NCBI GenBank assembly: GCA_038750655.1
Contig: JBCDGZ010000011.1
Span: 21,430 to 85,429 of the forward strand
Length of the DNA: 64,000 nt
Direction of reading: 5' to 3'
Source: JBCDGZ01 sp038750655
GTDB taxonomy: Bacteria > Bacteroidota > Bacteroidia > Chitinophagales > Saprospiraceae
A model generated the notes under the pieces. The model did no database searches, was not told the origin of the DNA, and saw only the letters and a program-made list of their open reading frames with translations. This document shows, in pieces, positions 18,164-27,100 of this stretch (position 1 is its first letter; each line of letters starts with the position of its first letter). The position numbers and the translations under genes are program-made.

Positions 18164-18904
18164 ATGTATATGAAAGAAGAAGATTTACTGTTGATCCGCC
18201 AGTATCTGGAGGATTTGCTGGATGAGGGTGCCCGTGAGGCATTCGAGGCGCGGTTGGCCGAGGAGCCTCCATTGCGGGAGGAGTTGGAACTGGCCCGACA
18301 GATGAATGCGCACTTGAGCCGCAAGGCGCAGAAAGAGGCAACGCTAGCACGGCTGCACCAGCTGCATCGCCAAGAATTCACCGAGCCGCCGGCTGCCCAA
18401 GGCCCCCGGCGTTTACTGTGGCTGGGAGGAGCCGCCGCCGCTGTGGCCGCCGTCCTCCTCTTCCTGCTCTGGCCTTCCCCTAAGCTCTACGACCAATACG
18501 CCCAACATTCCCCCTTATCCCTAAATAGCAAATCGGCCGCCGGCCCCGTCGACCTGGCCGCCCTCGACCAAGCCTTCAACCAGGGCCAGTACGCAAAGGC
18601 CCTTCCATCCCTCAACGACTTACTACAACAAAATCCCAATGATTCAGAAGTGCAACTCTACCGCGCCATTTGTCTAATCGAGCTGGAACAAAACGAGGCC
18701 GCTGCGCAGGCGCTGCAAGCCTTGGAAAAGGGCAATTCACTCTTTCAATACCAGGCCAGTTGGTACCTCGCGCTGCTCTATATTCGGCAGGAAAAGCTAG
18801 AGCTGGCAATGGCCACCTTGCAAAAAATCCCTCCCAGCCGCCAGCGGCTGCACGCAAAGGCGCAGACGCTGATGGTGGAGTTGGAGCAACAAATTAATCG
18901 TTAA
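18164..18904 (+). CDS. Membrane TPR protein, putative anti-sigma partner
   Basis: About 246 residues from the ATG at 18164; the ATG at 18170 is equally plausible and gives a start closer to the paralogue at 11362. The head (residues 1-65) contains DLLLIRQYLEDLLDEG and RLAEEPPLREEL, closely matching the head of the other TPR protein. One membrane helix lies at about 82-102. TPR repeats follow at about 133-240. The upstream TTG at 18134 is rejected because it adds a stretch not shared with the paralogue. The protein probably holds the sigma factor encoded just upstream. It converges on a T9SS cargo gene with an 8-bp gap. Confidence 0.85.
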   Translation: MYMKEEDLLLIRQYLEDLLDEGAREAFEARLAEEPPLREELELARQMNAHLSRKAQKEATLARLHQLHRQEFTEPPAAQGPRRLLWLGGAAAAVAAVLLFLLWPSPKLYDQYAQHSPLSLNSKSAAGPVDLAALDQAFNQGQYAKALPSLNDLLQQNPNDSEVQLYRAICLIELEQNEAAAQALQALEKGNSLFQYQASWYLALLYIRQEKLELAMATLQKIPPSRQRLHAKAQTLMVELEQQINR

Positions 18905-18912
18905 GAGCAGGC

Positions 18913-20289
18913 TTATTTTATCGTTACTTTACGGCTGGTCCGCAGCTTGCCCTGGCTGATTTCTACGACGTAAATTCCTGGGATATACGTGCTTACATCC
19001 AGTTCTATCTGACCGCCACCCTGATTGGCTGGCAGCAGGTGGTCCTGCAAGATGCGCCCTTGTATGTCCATTAGCTTCAGCCTCAGGTCTTCTCCACTGC
19101 TGGGATAGTCCACCTCGAACCAGTCGCTGGCGGGATTGGGCGATATACGGAGGCCATTGAACAGGTCGGCTTCTTCGGTAGTGAGCACATTGTCGAAAGC
19201 CAGATTGTCAATCCATAGCACCGAGCCAGGATTTTGGCCGGCAGAGATAATGAGAGAAAGGGTATCGGGAAAAAGGCTGAGAACAATAGGGATTTCGAAT
19301 TCAATGAACTCCGCCGTGGGGGTCAAGATGAAGATTTCACCACCGGCGAATGTACCTCCTGACGATAAGGCGGGGACAACTGCCCCCACATCCTGTCCCG
19401 CTGGCTGGTATCGGTAGGAACCAGTCAGCCGGGTGGGCGTACCAGTAAAGGGCGTACTGATGAATTCAAATTCATCGTCGATTGAACCATAGACAAGGAA
19501 GGCTTCAACGGTATCTCCAAAGTATTCATTGATTTCCAACCTGGCAGAAAAACTGCCCGAGGCCGCCTCATCACTTCGGGTAACATTGGGGGGCAAGTCG
19601 GCCAGGGCGAGCAGGCGGTTGAAAGAATCCCAATTATCAGGATTGTTGGCATTGATGGCCGTCCAATTTTCAAAACTACTGTTTGGTAGAGGCGCAGGGG
19701 ACGTATTGGCATCAACAAATCCCATTTCATCAACAAAAAGTACTGAGCCCACTTCGCCTTCTTCGGCAAGAATATCACTTGGAGAAAATACGATGAGAAT
19801 AGAATCCTGCGTCGTGGAAGTCATCGGAATGGCTACGCGGGTCCATTCATCCACCTTTCCCGTAAACCTTTCAAAGCTAAAAACATCGAAGCCGTTGATG
19901 CGTTGTAAAATTAGGACAATGCCGGTATCGCCGGGTTGAATATCGTACTTGAGGTGAACGATGAAAGAGTCTACGGAAGACTCATAACGGACGGGCAGAA
20001 AATCTTCTATCCCAAAATCAAAGAATCCAAAGACCAGGCCTCCGATGGCCACTTCGCCGTCTATTTCTTGGGTCGTAATTTTGGCCGAAAAATTTTGACT
20101 GAAGGCATCGTCGCTTTGGGTGACTACGCTGGTAAAGCGAGGATCAGCACCGATTACCCAATCGTCGGGCCGTTCAAAGAGCAACTCAGCACTCCAGTTT
20201 TCGAAATCCCCGTTTTCGATTTGTTGCTGTGCAAAGGAATGGAAGGTGCAGCACAATAAAAGCAGTAGGAGTTGGTAAAATTTAGTCAT
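18913..20289 (-). CDS. Secreted protein with two carbohydrate-binding-like domains and a T9SS sorting domain
   Basis: A 458-residue protein with a signal peptide (about 1-21, ending SFAQ). Two copies of a jelly-roll-like domain of about 175 residues follow. Each opens with a similar motif (NGDFENWS near 27 and NSSFENWT near 202) and ends in a motif of the type VLFVDEMGF or VLWIDNLAF. The C-terminal 75 residues are a T9SS type A sorting domain (motifs ISPNPASDWFEV, LMDIQGRIL and PGIYVVEI). It should be carried across the outer membrane by T9SS and be attached or released. The domain pattern suggests glycan or surface binding. No enzymatic motif is seen. Confidence 0.85.
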   Translation of the reverse strand: MTKFYQLLLLLLCCTFHSFAQQQIENGDFENWSAELLFERPDDWVIGADPRFTSVVTQSDDAFSQNFSAKITTQEIDGEVAIGGLVFGFFDFGIEDFLPVRYESSVDSFIVHLKYDIQPGDTGIVLILQRINGFDVFSFERFTGKVDEWTRVAIPMTSTTQDSILIVFSPSDILAEEGEVGSVLFVDEMGFVDANTSPAPLPNSSFENWTAINANNPDNWDSFNRLLALADLPPNVTRSDEAASGSFSARLEINEYFGDTVEAFLVYGSIDDEFEFISTPFTGTPTRLTGSYRYQPAGQDVGAVVPALSSGGTFAGGEIFILTPTAEFIEFEIPIVLSLFPDTLSLIISAGQNPGSVLWIDNLAFDNVLTTEEADLFNGLRISPNPASDWFEVDYPSSGEDLRLKLMDIQGRILQDHLLPANQGGGQIELDVSTYIPGIYVVEISQGKLRTSRKVTIK

Positions 20290-20423
20290 AGTTTAATTTT
20301 TATTGCTTGATAAATATTCTGAATCATTCGACGGAATTGTAAACATAGTTTGTTTCCGTCACTTATTTGGAAAGTACAAAAATGTATTACACCAATATCA
20401 GTCGATTTGTTTAACTTTATCGC

Positions 20424-21431
20424 ATGAGGAAAACTGCCGCAGAGCTGTACGATAACCACGGTCGACAGATCAATTACCTTCGATTGGCGGTAACTGATCG
20501 CTGCAATCTTCGCTGCTTTTATTGCATGCCCGAAGAGGGTATCAAGTATGTTCCTCGGCGGCATTTACTTCGCTACGAGGAGATGTTACGGCTGATCAGC
20601 TTACTGGCTACTATGGGGATCAGCAAGCTGCGGATTACGGGAGGCGAGCCCTTTCTGCGCAAGGAGATGATGTCCTTTTTGCGAGAACTCACCAAAGTTA
20701 GGGGCTTGGAGCAAATCCACATCACCACCAACGGTACCCTGACGGCAGGCTTAGTACCCGAACTTAAAGCCCTGGGCATCCGCTCGGTCAACCTCAGTCT
20801 GGACAGCCTGGACGCCGAACGTTTTCGGCAAATCACCCGCCGCGATCAGCTGGATACGGTTATGGAAACTTTTCGACAGCTGCAAGCCTACGACATCCCT
20901 ACCAAAATCAATATGGTAGTCATGGCGGGGCGCAACACCGATGATATTATCCCGATGGCGGAGCTGAGTCGCCATCATGCCGTCGGCGTACGTTTCATCG
21001 AAGAGATGCCTTTCAATGGCGAAGGGGGCCGCCCCAGTGAAGAAAACTGGCACCATCGCCAAATTTTAGCCACCTTACAAACGGCTTATCCCGATTTACA
21101 AAAATTGCCCGATCCGCCCTTTTCGACCTCGGCCAACTATCAAGTGCCCGGGTTCAAGGGCCAGCTTGGCATCATCGCCGCCTACAGTCGCACCTTCTGC
21201 GGCACCTGTAATCGCATTCGCATCACCCCCAAGGGCTTGCTCAAAACCTGCCTGTACGACGATGGTATTTTCAATGTCAAAGACCTGATGCGCGCCGGGG
21301 CCGACGATCGTGCACTGCGTATGGCCTTCTTGGAGGCCCTCAGCCACCGGGCTAAAGATGGCTTCGAGGCGGAGCGTCGCCGGCAGTTTAGTCGCCCTAT
21401 CTCCGAATCGATGTCGAGCATCGGCGGCTAG
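20424..21431 (+). CDS. moaA: GTP 3',8-cyclase MoaA
   Basis: A 335-residue radical-SAM enzyme that, with MoaC, converts GTP to cyclic pyranopterin monophosphate, the first stage of molybdenum cofactor synthesis. The SAM cluster cysteines are Cys27, Cys31 and Cys34 (C-x3-C-x2-C in TDRCNLRCFYC). The second cluster uses Cys259, Cys262 and Cys276 (FCGTCNRIR and then TCLYDDG). The GGEP motif is at about 73-76. The protein ends in Gly-Gly, the catalytic tail required in MoaA. The length is normal for the family. It opens a plus-strand run with moaC and a MobA-type gene, and is divergent from a T9SS cargo gene. Confidence 0.97.
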   Translation: MRKTAAELYDNHGRQINYLRLAVTDRCNLRCFYCMPEEGIKYVPRRHLLRYEEMLRLISLLATMGISKLRITGGEPFLRKEMMSFLRELTKVRGLEQIHITTNGTLTAGLVPELKALGIRSVNLSLDSLDAERFRQITRRDQLDTVMETFRQLQAYDIPTKINMVVMAGRNTDDIIPMAELSRHHAVGVRFIEEMPFNGEGGRPSEENWHHRQILATLQTAYPDLQKLPDPPFSTSANYQVPGFKGQLGIIAAYSRTFCGTCNRIRITPKGLLKTCLYDDGIFNVKDLMRAGADDRALRMAFLEALSHRAKDGFEAERRRQFSRPISESMSSIGG

Positions 21432-21532
21432 TCGTATTATTCCATACCGAATTATTGACAGCTCCCCCCAAAAAAGCTAAATTAAAGGGGGAACGCCGTT
21501 AAAATGATTGATTAAGAACAGAAAATAGCGCT

Positions 21533-22015
21533 ATGTCCAATTCTTTTAGTCACCTCAATGCAGATAATCAACCTTCGATGGTCAACGTGGGCGCTAAAAA
21601 GGTGAGCCGCCGGACGGCCCGCGCGCGGAGCATCGTCGCCCTGGGCGATGCCCTCCTCGATCAACTGCAAGGCGATGAGCTGCAAAGCCCCAAAGGCCCC
21701 GTATTCCAAACCGCCGTTATCGCCGGGATCATGGCCGCCAAAAAAACCGGTGAGCTGATCCCGCTCTGCCACCCGCTGGGCCTGGAAGACTGCCAAATCA
21801 ATATCTGGATCAACGAACAGCGCGAGGTGGTCATTGACTGTACCGCCAGCCTCAGCGGCAAAACCGGCGTGGAGATGGAAGCCCTTACCGGCGCTACCGT
21901 CGCCGCCCTGACCGTCTACGATATGTGTAAAGCCTTGTCGCATGACATCATCATCCGCGAAACCAAGCTGATGGAAAAAACGGGCGGTAAACGCGATTTT
22001 AAGCGAGAAGAATAA
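21533..22015 (+). CDS. moaC: Cyclic pyranopterin monophosphate synthase MoaC
   Basis: A 160-residue protein acting directly after MoaA. Family motifs are clear: FSHLNADNQPSMVNVGAK at the start, AGIMAAKKTGELIPLCHPL in the middle, and GKTGVEMEALTGATVAALT with YDMCKAL near the C-terminus. The length is typical. It lies 101 bp after moaA on the same strand. Two small lipoprotein genes follow closely, so one transcript probably covers the whole series. Confidence 0.97.
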   Translation: MSNSFSHLNADNQPSMVNVGAKKVSRRTARARSIVALGDALLDQLQGDELQSPKGPVFQTAVIAGIMAAKKTGELIPLCHPLGLEDCQINIWINEQREVVIDCTASLSGKTGVEMEALTGATVAALTVYDMCKALSHDIIIRETKLMEKTGGKRDFKREE

Positions 22016-22034
22016 CAACATCAAAATATCGATT

Positions 22035-22454
22035 ATGAGAACTAAATACTTCCTGATTTGGCTATTGTTGCCCTTTCTATTGCCCTCTTGTAGTAAAGAA
22101 GAAGACAGTTTAAAAGCCCGTCTCAGGGGCAATTGGACGGTGACCGTGCTCGAAGAATCTAGGATATGGCCCGACCAGCCTCCTTTATGGTCATCCACTA
22201 GCGAGTTTCAGTTGAAGCTAGAATCAGAAGATAGGGGAACCATTGATGGTGAGGTCCCAATATCGTGGGTACTGACCGATCAGGATCGTAAGCTCTTATT
22301 TATGCGGCATGACATTTCACTAGAGCCCAGCAGTTTTACTTTCGATGTTATTGAGGTGAATAGAGGCAATCAGTTTTTGTTGCAGCAAGAGGAAGTGGAT
22401 TTTCCAGGCTTAGAGCCGACAATTACAACAACGGTTTGGACCTTAAAACCTTAA
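22035..22454 (+). CDS. Small lipoprotein, lipocalin-like
   Basis: A 139-residue protein with a lipoprotein signal peptide (lipobox LPSC, Cys at about residue 19). The rest is beta-rich, with LRGNWTVTVLEES near the start and alternating strands. This resembles the small lipocalin-like lipoproteins common in Bacteroidota. It is probably anchored to a membrane; the function is unknown. It sits 19 bp after moaC and 4 bp before a second lipoprotein of the same plan. Confidence 0.8.
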   Translation: MRTKYFLIWLLLPFLLPSCSKEEDSLKARLRGNWTVTVLEESRIWPDQPPLWSSTSEFQLKLESEDRGTIDGEVPISWVLTDQDRKLLFMRHDISLEPSSFTFDVIEVNRGNQFLLQQEEVDFPGLEPTITTTVWTLKP

Positions 22455-22458
22455 TGAG

Positions 22459-22908
22459 ATGAAAGCTTATCTGTTTCAATTAATCTGGTTATTGGCCATC
22501 TTCTCTTTCTGGTCTTGCGAAAAAGAGGAATCTCCTCCAATACCTAATATTGTTGGGAGTTGGGATAGCCAGATAAAAACCGTAATCCTTCGAGGTCAAT
22601 CTCAGCTGGCTTTCTCACAAAGGCAGTTCCTGGAAGTGTTGTTTCTTGAGGATGGTACAGGCTTCGCTAAGGAGGATCCAGGTTTTAGTGAAATCGACTT
22701 GTTGTGGAGCTACGCGAATAGAGATCAACAAATTTTTGTCTCCCGAAACACGCATTCTGGCGGTATTGGTTTGATTGAAGAGGAACTTTTTGATATTGTA
22801 GAAGATACCCCTGATCGTCAGGTTTGGCGCGAAGTGTCGGAATCATTTGATTTTGGAACTCAGGATACCTTGACAGCCATTACCTCCTGGATACTGGAAC
22901 GGCGATAA
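22459..22908 (+). CDS. Small lipoprotein, lipocalin-like (paralogue of the preceding gene)
   Basis: A 149-residue protein with a lipobox (FWSC, Cys near residue 20). The mature part begins with charged residues and IVGSWDSQ, followed by beta-strand patterns and a C-terminal SWILERR. In the preceding gene the matching positions are LRGNWT and VWTLKP, so the two are probably tandem paralogues that diverged long ago. It is followed after one base by the MobA-type gene, which indicates tight co-transcription. No link to molybdenum metabolism is visible in the protein itself. Confidence 0.8.
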   Translation: MKAYLFQLIWLLAIFSFWSCEKEESPPIPNIVGSWDSQIKTVILRGQSQLAFSQRQFLEVLFLEDGTGFAKEDPGFSEIDLLWSYANRDQQIFVSRNTHSGGIGLIEEELFDIVEDTPDRQVWREVSESFDFGTQDTLTAITSWILERR

Positions 22909-22909
22909 T

Positions 22910-24052
22910 ATGCTACAAGGACCGCGCAAAATCCACCGCCCCGCCTACGGCAGCTTCAGTCGCAACGAATGGGCCATTATCGGCGCCCCCAGCGATCTGA
23001 TCCAACAGCTGGCCTACGGCCTCAGCGCCAGCCTCAGCGAGCATTACCGCCTGGGCTATGTCGATGCCGACCCCCAATCCCCCCAAACCGCCCTGGCCTA
23101 CGGCAGCACCCTGGAATACACCGATAAAGCAACCTTCCATCGCCTCGACTTCAAAGCCCCCCTCAACCGCTTTCAGCTCCGCCCCCTCTTCAATGATCAG
23201 GACGCCGTGCTGGTCAACGGCAATCACTTCCGAGCCAAAAAGCAAATCGTCATCATCGATCCGCGCGGGGAGGCTTCGCTGCGTAAAAGGTTGGATCACC
23301 TCACCGATGTTAGCCTCTTTCTGCTCACTGAGGAGATGACTGGCCCTTACGCTTTCCTCAAAAAATCGCTGCCCCATTGGGCGGATATTCCGACGATGGC
23401 TATTGAAGAGTTACCGCTGATTGCGGAGTTGCTGGGGCAGCATCTCAAGGCGGCGCAGCCGCCGCTCTCCGGCCTGGTCCTCGCCGGCGGCTACAGTCAG
23501 CGCATGGGCCGCGACAAGGGCCTGATCGACTACCACGGCCGGCCGCAGCGCGAGTATATGCAGGACCAGCTGGCTTCCTTCTGCGTCGATACCTGGCTCT
23601 CCTGCCGCCCCGAGCAGCAAGCCAAACTGAGTGCCTTTAAGACCATTCCCGATACCTTCATCGGCCTGGGCCCCTTCGGAGCCCTCCTTTCGGCCTTCCG
23701 CGAGCGTCCCGACCACGCCTGGCTGGTTACCGCCGTCGATTTGCCGCTGCTGGACGAAGCTACGCTCCAACAGCTCACCGAAGGCCGCAATCCCTCCAAG
23801 GTCGCTACGGCCTTCCGCAACCCCGCTACCGATTCCCCCGATCCGCTGCTGACCATCTGGGAGCCGCGCAGCTATCCGGTGCTCCTCCAATTCCTCGCAC
23901 AGGGCTACGCCTCCCCCCGCAAGGTGCTCCTCAACTCGCCCATCGAACGCCTGGAGCCCCGGCATCCCCAGGCTTTGACCAATGTGAACAGCCCGGAGGA
24001 GTATGCCCGGATCATAGCGCAGTTGCAGGGGGGAAAGCATCGGTCTAGATAA
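22910..24052 (+). CDS. mobA: Molybdenum cofactor guanylyltransferase (MobA type) with an extra N-terminal domain
   Basis: A 380-residue protein. The C-terminal half (about 186-370) is a MobA-type nucleotidyltransferase, with the nucleotide-binding signature LAGGYSQRMGRDKG near 190 and the acidic site TAVDLPLLD near 280. It would add GMP to molybdopterin. The N-terminal half (about 1-180) has the strand order of a MobB-like domain (WAIIGAP, LGYVDAD) but no visible P-loop GKT/S, so GTP binding there is doubtful. Normal MobA is about 190-200 residues. The fusion may be a lineage habit of Bacteroidota. The gene lies one base after the second lipoprotein gene. Confidence 0.88.
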   Translation: MLQGPRKIHRPAYGSFSRNEWAIIGAPSDLIQQLAYGLSASLSEHYRLGYVDADPQSPQTALAYGSTLEYTDKATFHRLDFKAPLNRFQLRPLFNDQDAVLVNGNHFRAKKQIVIIDPRGEASLRKRLDHLTDVSLFLLTEEMTGPYAFLKKSLPHWADIPTMAIEELPLIAELLGQHLKAAQPPLSGLVLAGGYSQRMGRDKGLIDYHGRPQREYMQDQLASFCVDTWLSCRPEQQAKLSAFKTIPDTFIGLGPFGALLSAFRERPDHAWLVTAVDLPLLDEATLQQLTEGRNPSKVATAFRNPATDSPDPLLTIWEPRSYPVLLQFLAQGYASPRKVLLNSPIERLEPRHPQALTNVNSPEEYARIIAQLQGGKHRSR

Positions 24053-24106
24053 TTGGTATAGAGCTTGACTTTCTATATCTTGTTCCATCAAGTATACCGT
24101 TGTAGT

Positions 24107-25465
24107 ATGATCCCACAGCTCAAAAAATACCTCTTCGAATCGGTCAGCAATTCTTCGCTGGTGGTTTTTCGTGTAGCCGTAGGATTAATCATGTGCTGGG
24201 AGGTCAGCCGCTATTTTCGCTATGATTGGATTGAGCGGTACTGGATGGAGCCGGACTTCTTTTTTACCTATGATGGCTTTCACTGGCTGTCTCCCTGGTC
24301 GGGCGATGGAATGTACTTCCATTTCGTTGCGCTGGGTATTTTAGCCTTTTGTATTGCCATAGGCTTATTGTATCGTTTGAGTACAGTGCTGTTCTTTTTG
24401 GGCTTTACTTACATCTTTTTGCTGGATAAGACCAACTACCTCAATCACTTTTACCTCATCAGTTTGGTCAGTTTTCTCTTGATTTTCATTGATGCCCATC
24501 GTCGCTGGTCGGTCGATGCGTGGCTGTGGCCGGAGTGGGCGAGCGCCCGCGCGCCACGTTGGATGGTGACGCTTTTGCAGTTTCAGATTGGTGTAGCCTA
24601 CTTTTTCGGCGGCGTCGCCAAGATCAACCACGATTGGTTGCGGGGGGAGCCGATGCGCTCCTGGTTGGCGCAGTCTACAGATTTTCCCTTAGTTGGCTCC
24701 TTATTTACCCACTCCTGGGCCCCTTATTTCTTCTCCTACAGTGGCCTGCTGCTCGACTTGCTGATTGTCCCACTGCTCTTGTGGCGCAGGACTCGTCTGC
24801 TGGCCTACGGCTTCATTGTCCTATTTCACCTGACCAATGCCCGACTGTTCAGTATTGGTATTTTCCCCTGGATGATGATTTTTGTCACCACCATTTATTT
24901 CGATCCCGACTGGTTCGAGAAGCTTTTAGCGCGGATGGGAATCAAAGGAGCTGTCCAAAAAGTACAGGCTGAGACCTATTCTTATTTTTTGAAAAATAGA
25001 AACGCGATCGTCTACAGTTTGCTACTCTTCGCCAGCGTCCAATTCCTCCTGCCTTTTCGACATTTATTGTATCCCAGTAATGTACATTGGACAGAGGAGG
25101 GACATCGTTTTGCCTGGCATATGAAGTTGCGGAACAAGGATGCCATTGCTCAATTCAAAGTGATCAACCAAGAAACGCAGAAAGAAAAAGAGATCGAATT
25201 GCATAAAGTACTCAGTCAGCGGCAGCAACGCAAGATGTCGACCCGCCCCGATATGATTCTTCAATTTGCGCATTACATAGGGCAACAATTTCAGCAAAAT
25301 GGCTTTGAAGATGTTGCCGTCTACGCTAGGGTCAAGGCCAGTCTCAATGGCCGAAGGCCCCAGGAGATGATTCGCAGCGATGTCGATTTGATGCAAATTG
25401 ATAAACGGCATGACATCTATGATTGGGTGCTGCCATTGACAGAACCGCTACACGCTGAGGAATGA
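24107..25465 (+). CDS. Vitamin K-dependent gamma-glutamyl carboxylase homologue (HTTM family)
   Basis: A 452-residue membrane protein with five or more helices in the first 300 residues and a soluble C-terminal part. Several motifs match animal gamma-glutamyl carboxylase as I recall it: LLDKTNYLNHFYL (about 105-117, with His114), DAHRRWSVDA (about 129-138), YFFGGVAKINHDW (about 165-177, with Lys172 at the place of the catalytic base), and NARLFSIGIFPW. The C-terminal part also follows the animal enzyme (RFAWHMKLRN and SVDLMQ-like ends). It would carboxylate Glu residues using a reduced quinone, probably menaquinol. The ATG at 24107 is preferred to the TTG at 24065. It overlaps the next gene by 4 bp. 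Confidence 0.88.
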   Translation: MIPQLKKYLFESVSNSSLVVFRVAVGLIMCWEVSRYFRYDWIERYWMEPDFFFTYDGFHWLSPWSGDGMYFHFVALGILAFCIAIGLLYRLSTVLFFLGFTYIFLLDKTNYLNHFYLISLVSFLLIFIDAHRRWSVDAWLWPEWASARAPRWMVTLLQFQIGVAYFFGGVAKINHDWLRGEPMRSWLAQSTDFPLVGSLFTHSWAPYFFSYSGLLLDLLIVPLLLWRRTRLLAYGFIVLFHLTNARLFSIGIFPWMMIFVTTIYFDPDWFEKLLARMGIKGAVQKVQAETYSYFLKNRNAIVYSLLLFASVQFLLPFRHLLYPSNVHWTEEGHRFAWHMKLRNKDAIAQFKVINQETQKEKEIELHKVLSQRQQRKMSTRPDMILQFAHYIGQQFQQNGFEDVAVYARVKASLNGRRPQEMIRSDVDLMQIDKRHDIYDWVLPLTEPLHAEE

Positions 25466-27015
25466 ATTTCGATGCCTTCTTTTTCAGATGCTCCTGGCTG
25501 CTGTTGTTGCTATTCACCGCTTGCGGTAGCCCTCGTTCACTGCAAAATACTTCTCCTGCTTTCTCATTAAGCGAAAAGCAAAACCTCGAACTCTTCGATC
25601 AACTCTATCAACAAACGCTAGAGCGGCAGTCTCAATCTCCCCTCAAAAATCAGCGTCTGCAATTGGACCTCTCTCGGGATTTATTCGCTACGCGTCCCTA
25701 CTTCAAAAAGGCCCGGAAGCCCGCGGAGTTGTTTTATGCGGTCCGACGATTCAGTTGTGCGCGTAGGGACCAACATCTCTTTGTCAAGCCCTTAAAGGAG
25801 GGCCTGTCTATGGAGGAGCTGGCACGCCACAGCCGCTACGATGCAGATCAGAATCATACGCCCATAAGAGTGGCTATTGATTATCGGCAGCCCGGAAAAT
25901 ACTTCGCCTTTGTTTCTTCGATCGCTCTGAATTACCTCAGCTCCACCCCGCTAAAAGCTGGAGATCGGATTGTTGCGGTCAATGGTCAGCCCTTTGATCG
26001 CTACGCCGCCCAGCTCGATCCTTTTCTCAACTATTCAACGGAGTTGGGGCGCTGGGAAATGTTGGCGGCCTTATTGCCAGGGCGAACGGTCTTTTTACCG
26101 CCGGCTTTTTATCGGAAGGAATTGGAGTTAGAATTGGAAAATACTGAGGGCCTGCGCTACAGCGTTCAGCTGCCTTACGGTAAATCACAAGATTGGCAGT
26201 GGCCAGCATCAGTGCCTTATTCTGGGTTTAGTCGGATGCGGCAATTTAAAAGCTTTGACCTCTACATGGCCGATGATGAGGGGCCGGTATTATTGCTGTC
26301 TTGGAAAAATTTTGGAAAAACCCTGCGATCAGATATTGATGAGTTGATGGAGTGGGTGGTGGAGCGGGAGCGATTGGAGAATGATTTGATCATTGATGCG
26401 ACGGGCAGTAGGGGAGGACAGCACGGGGTTTATGCTTTGCAACACTTCAGCAGCCAGCCTTTTCGGATCACCTTTGGAGATTTGAAGATCAGTACGATTA
26501 CTCCGGCCTTTATCAAAAAGAAAACCAGCACAACGGCCAATGTTCCTCTGCAGCGTTGGCTGGGGGAGGAGCTGCCCAGCTATATGGAACAGGGCTTGGC
26601 TTACAGCCCGGCGGTGCCTTTTAAATGGCAATACTTACCCGGCACGGACGGACGGCTGGCATTGGCGGAGCCACATTTTCGGGGTCAATTATTGGTGATA
26701 TTGGGGCCTCGCGGGGGGTCGCAGCTGGATCAGTTTGCCGCTATAGTTAAAGATAACCAGCTGGGGACACTCATCGGGATGCCCGCTGGTGGGTACAGCA
26801 ATACCTGGGAATGGGAGGAAACCATTACTTATCCCAGAACGGAGCGCCGCCTCTTTCGATTCAACTGGTCCATCGGAAATACCTACCGCCCCAACGGCGA
26901 GGTACTGGAAGGCAATCCCGCCGAAATGGACGGCTATCTGCCCTTGAGCAGCGACAATTTTCAGCACTATCCTCAACTGTTACTAGAACGGGCATTAGCC
27001 GAGTTGAATAACTAA
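25462..27015 (+). CDS. Lipoprotein of the S41 (C-terminal processing peptidase-like) family
   Basis: A 517-residue protein with a lipobox (FTAC, Cys near 21). Residues about 130-190 hold a PDZ-like segment with LKAGDRIVAVNGQPFD. The C-terminal half has the S41 fold pattern: VLLLSWKNFG, then NDLIIDATGSRGGQ, and LLVILGPRGGSQLDQFAAI. The last places a Ser at the usual nucleophile position and is followed by GTLIGMPAGG. Activity is plausible but the Lys partner cannot be assigned by eye. Its ATGA overlap with the carboxylase gene means coupled translation. The pair may act on the same exported proteins, for example one modifying and the other trimming them. Confidence 0.82.
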   Translation: MNFDAFFFRCSWLLLLLFTACGSPRSLQNTSPAFSLSEKQNLELFDQLYQQTLERQSQSPLKNQRLQLDLSRDLFATRPYFKKARKPAELFYAVRRFSCARRDQHLFVKPLKEGLSMEELARHSRYDADQNHTPIRVAIDYRQPGKYFAFVSSIALNYLSSTPLKAGDRIVAVNGQPFDRYAAQLDPFLNYSTELGRWEMLAALLPGRTVFLPPAFYRKELELELENTEGLRYSVQLPYGKSQDWQWPASVPYSGFSRMRQFKSFDLYMADDEGPVLLLSWKNFGKTLRSDIDELMEWVVERERLENDLIIDATGSRGGQHGVYALQHFSSQPFRITFGDLKISTITPAFIKKKTSTTANVPLQRWLGEELPSYMEQGLAYSPAVPFKWQYLPGTDGRLALAEPHFRGQLLVILGPRGGSQLDQFAAIVKDNQLGTLIGMPAGGYSNTWEWEETITYPRTERRLFRFNWSIGNTYRPNGEVLEGNPAEMDGYLPLSSDNFQHYPQLLLERALAELNN

Positions 27016-27019
27016 AAAA

Positions 27020-27047
27020 ACGGACTCCCAGTTACCCGGAAGCCCGT
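27020..27047. terminator. Imperfect hairpin between convergent genes
   Basis: ACGGACTCCC (27020-27029) pairs with GGAAGCCCGT (27038-27047) with two mismatches, leaving an 8-base loop. An A-run precedes it (27014-27020) and CCCTTATTT follows, so it could end transcripts from both sides. It lies in the 85-bp gap between the S41-like gene and the thrombospondin-repeat gene. Confidence 0.5.
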
Positions 27048-27100
27048 CCCCTTATTTAGACATAAAACTTATTCTTAGGATTTGACAAGCGTCAAAACAG

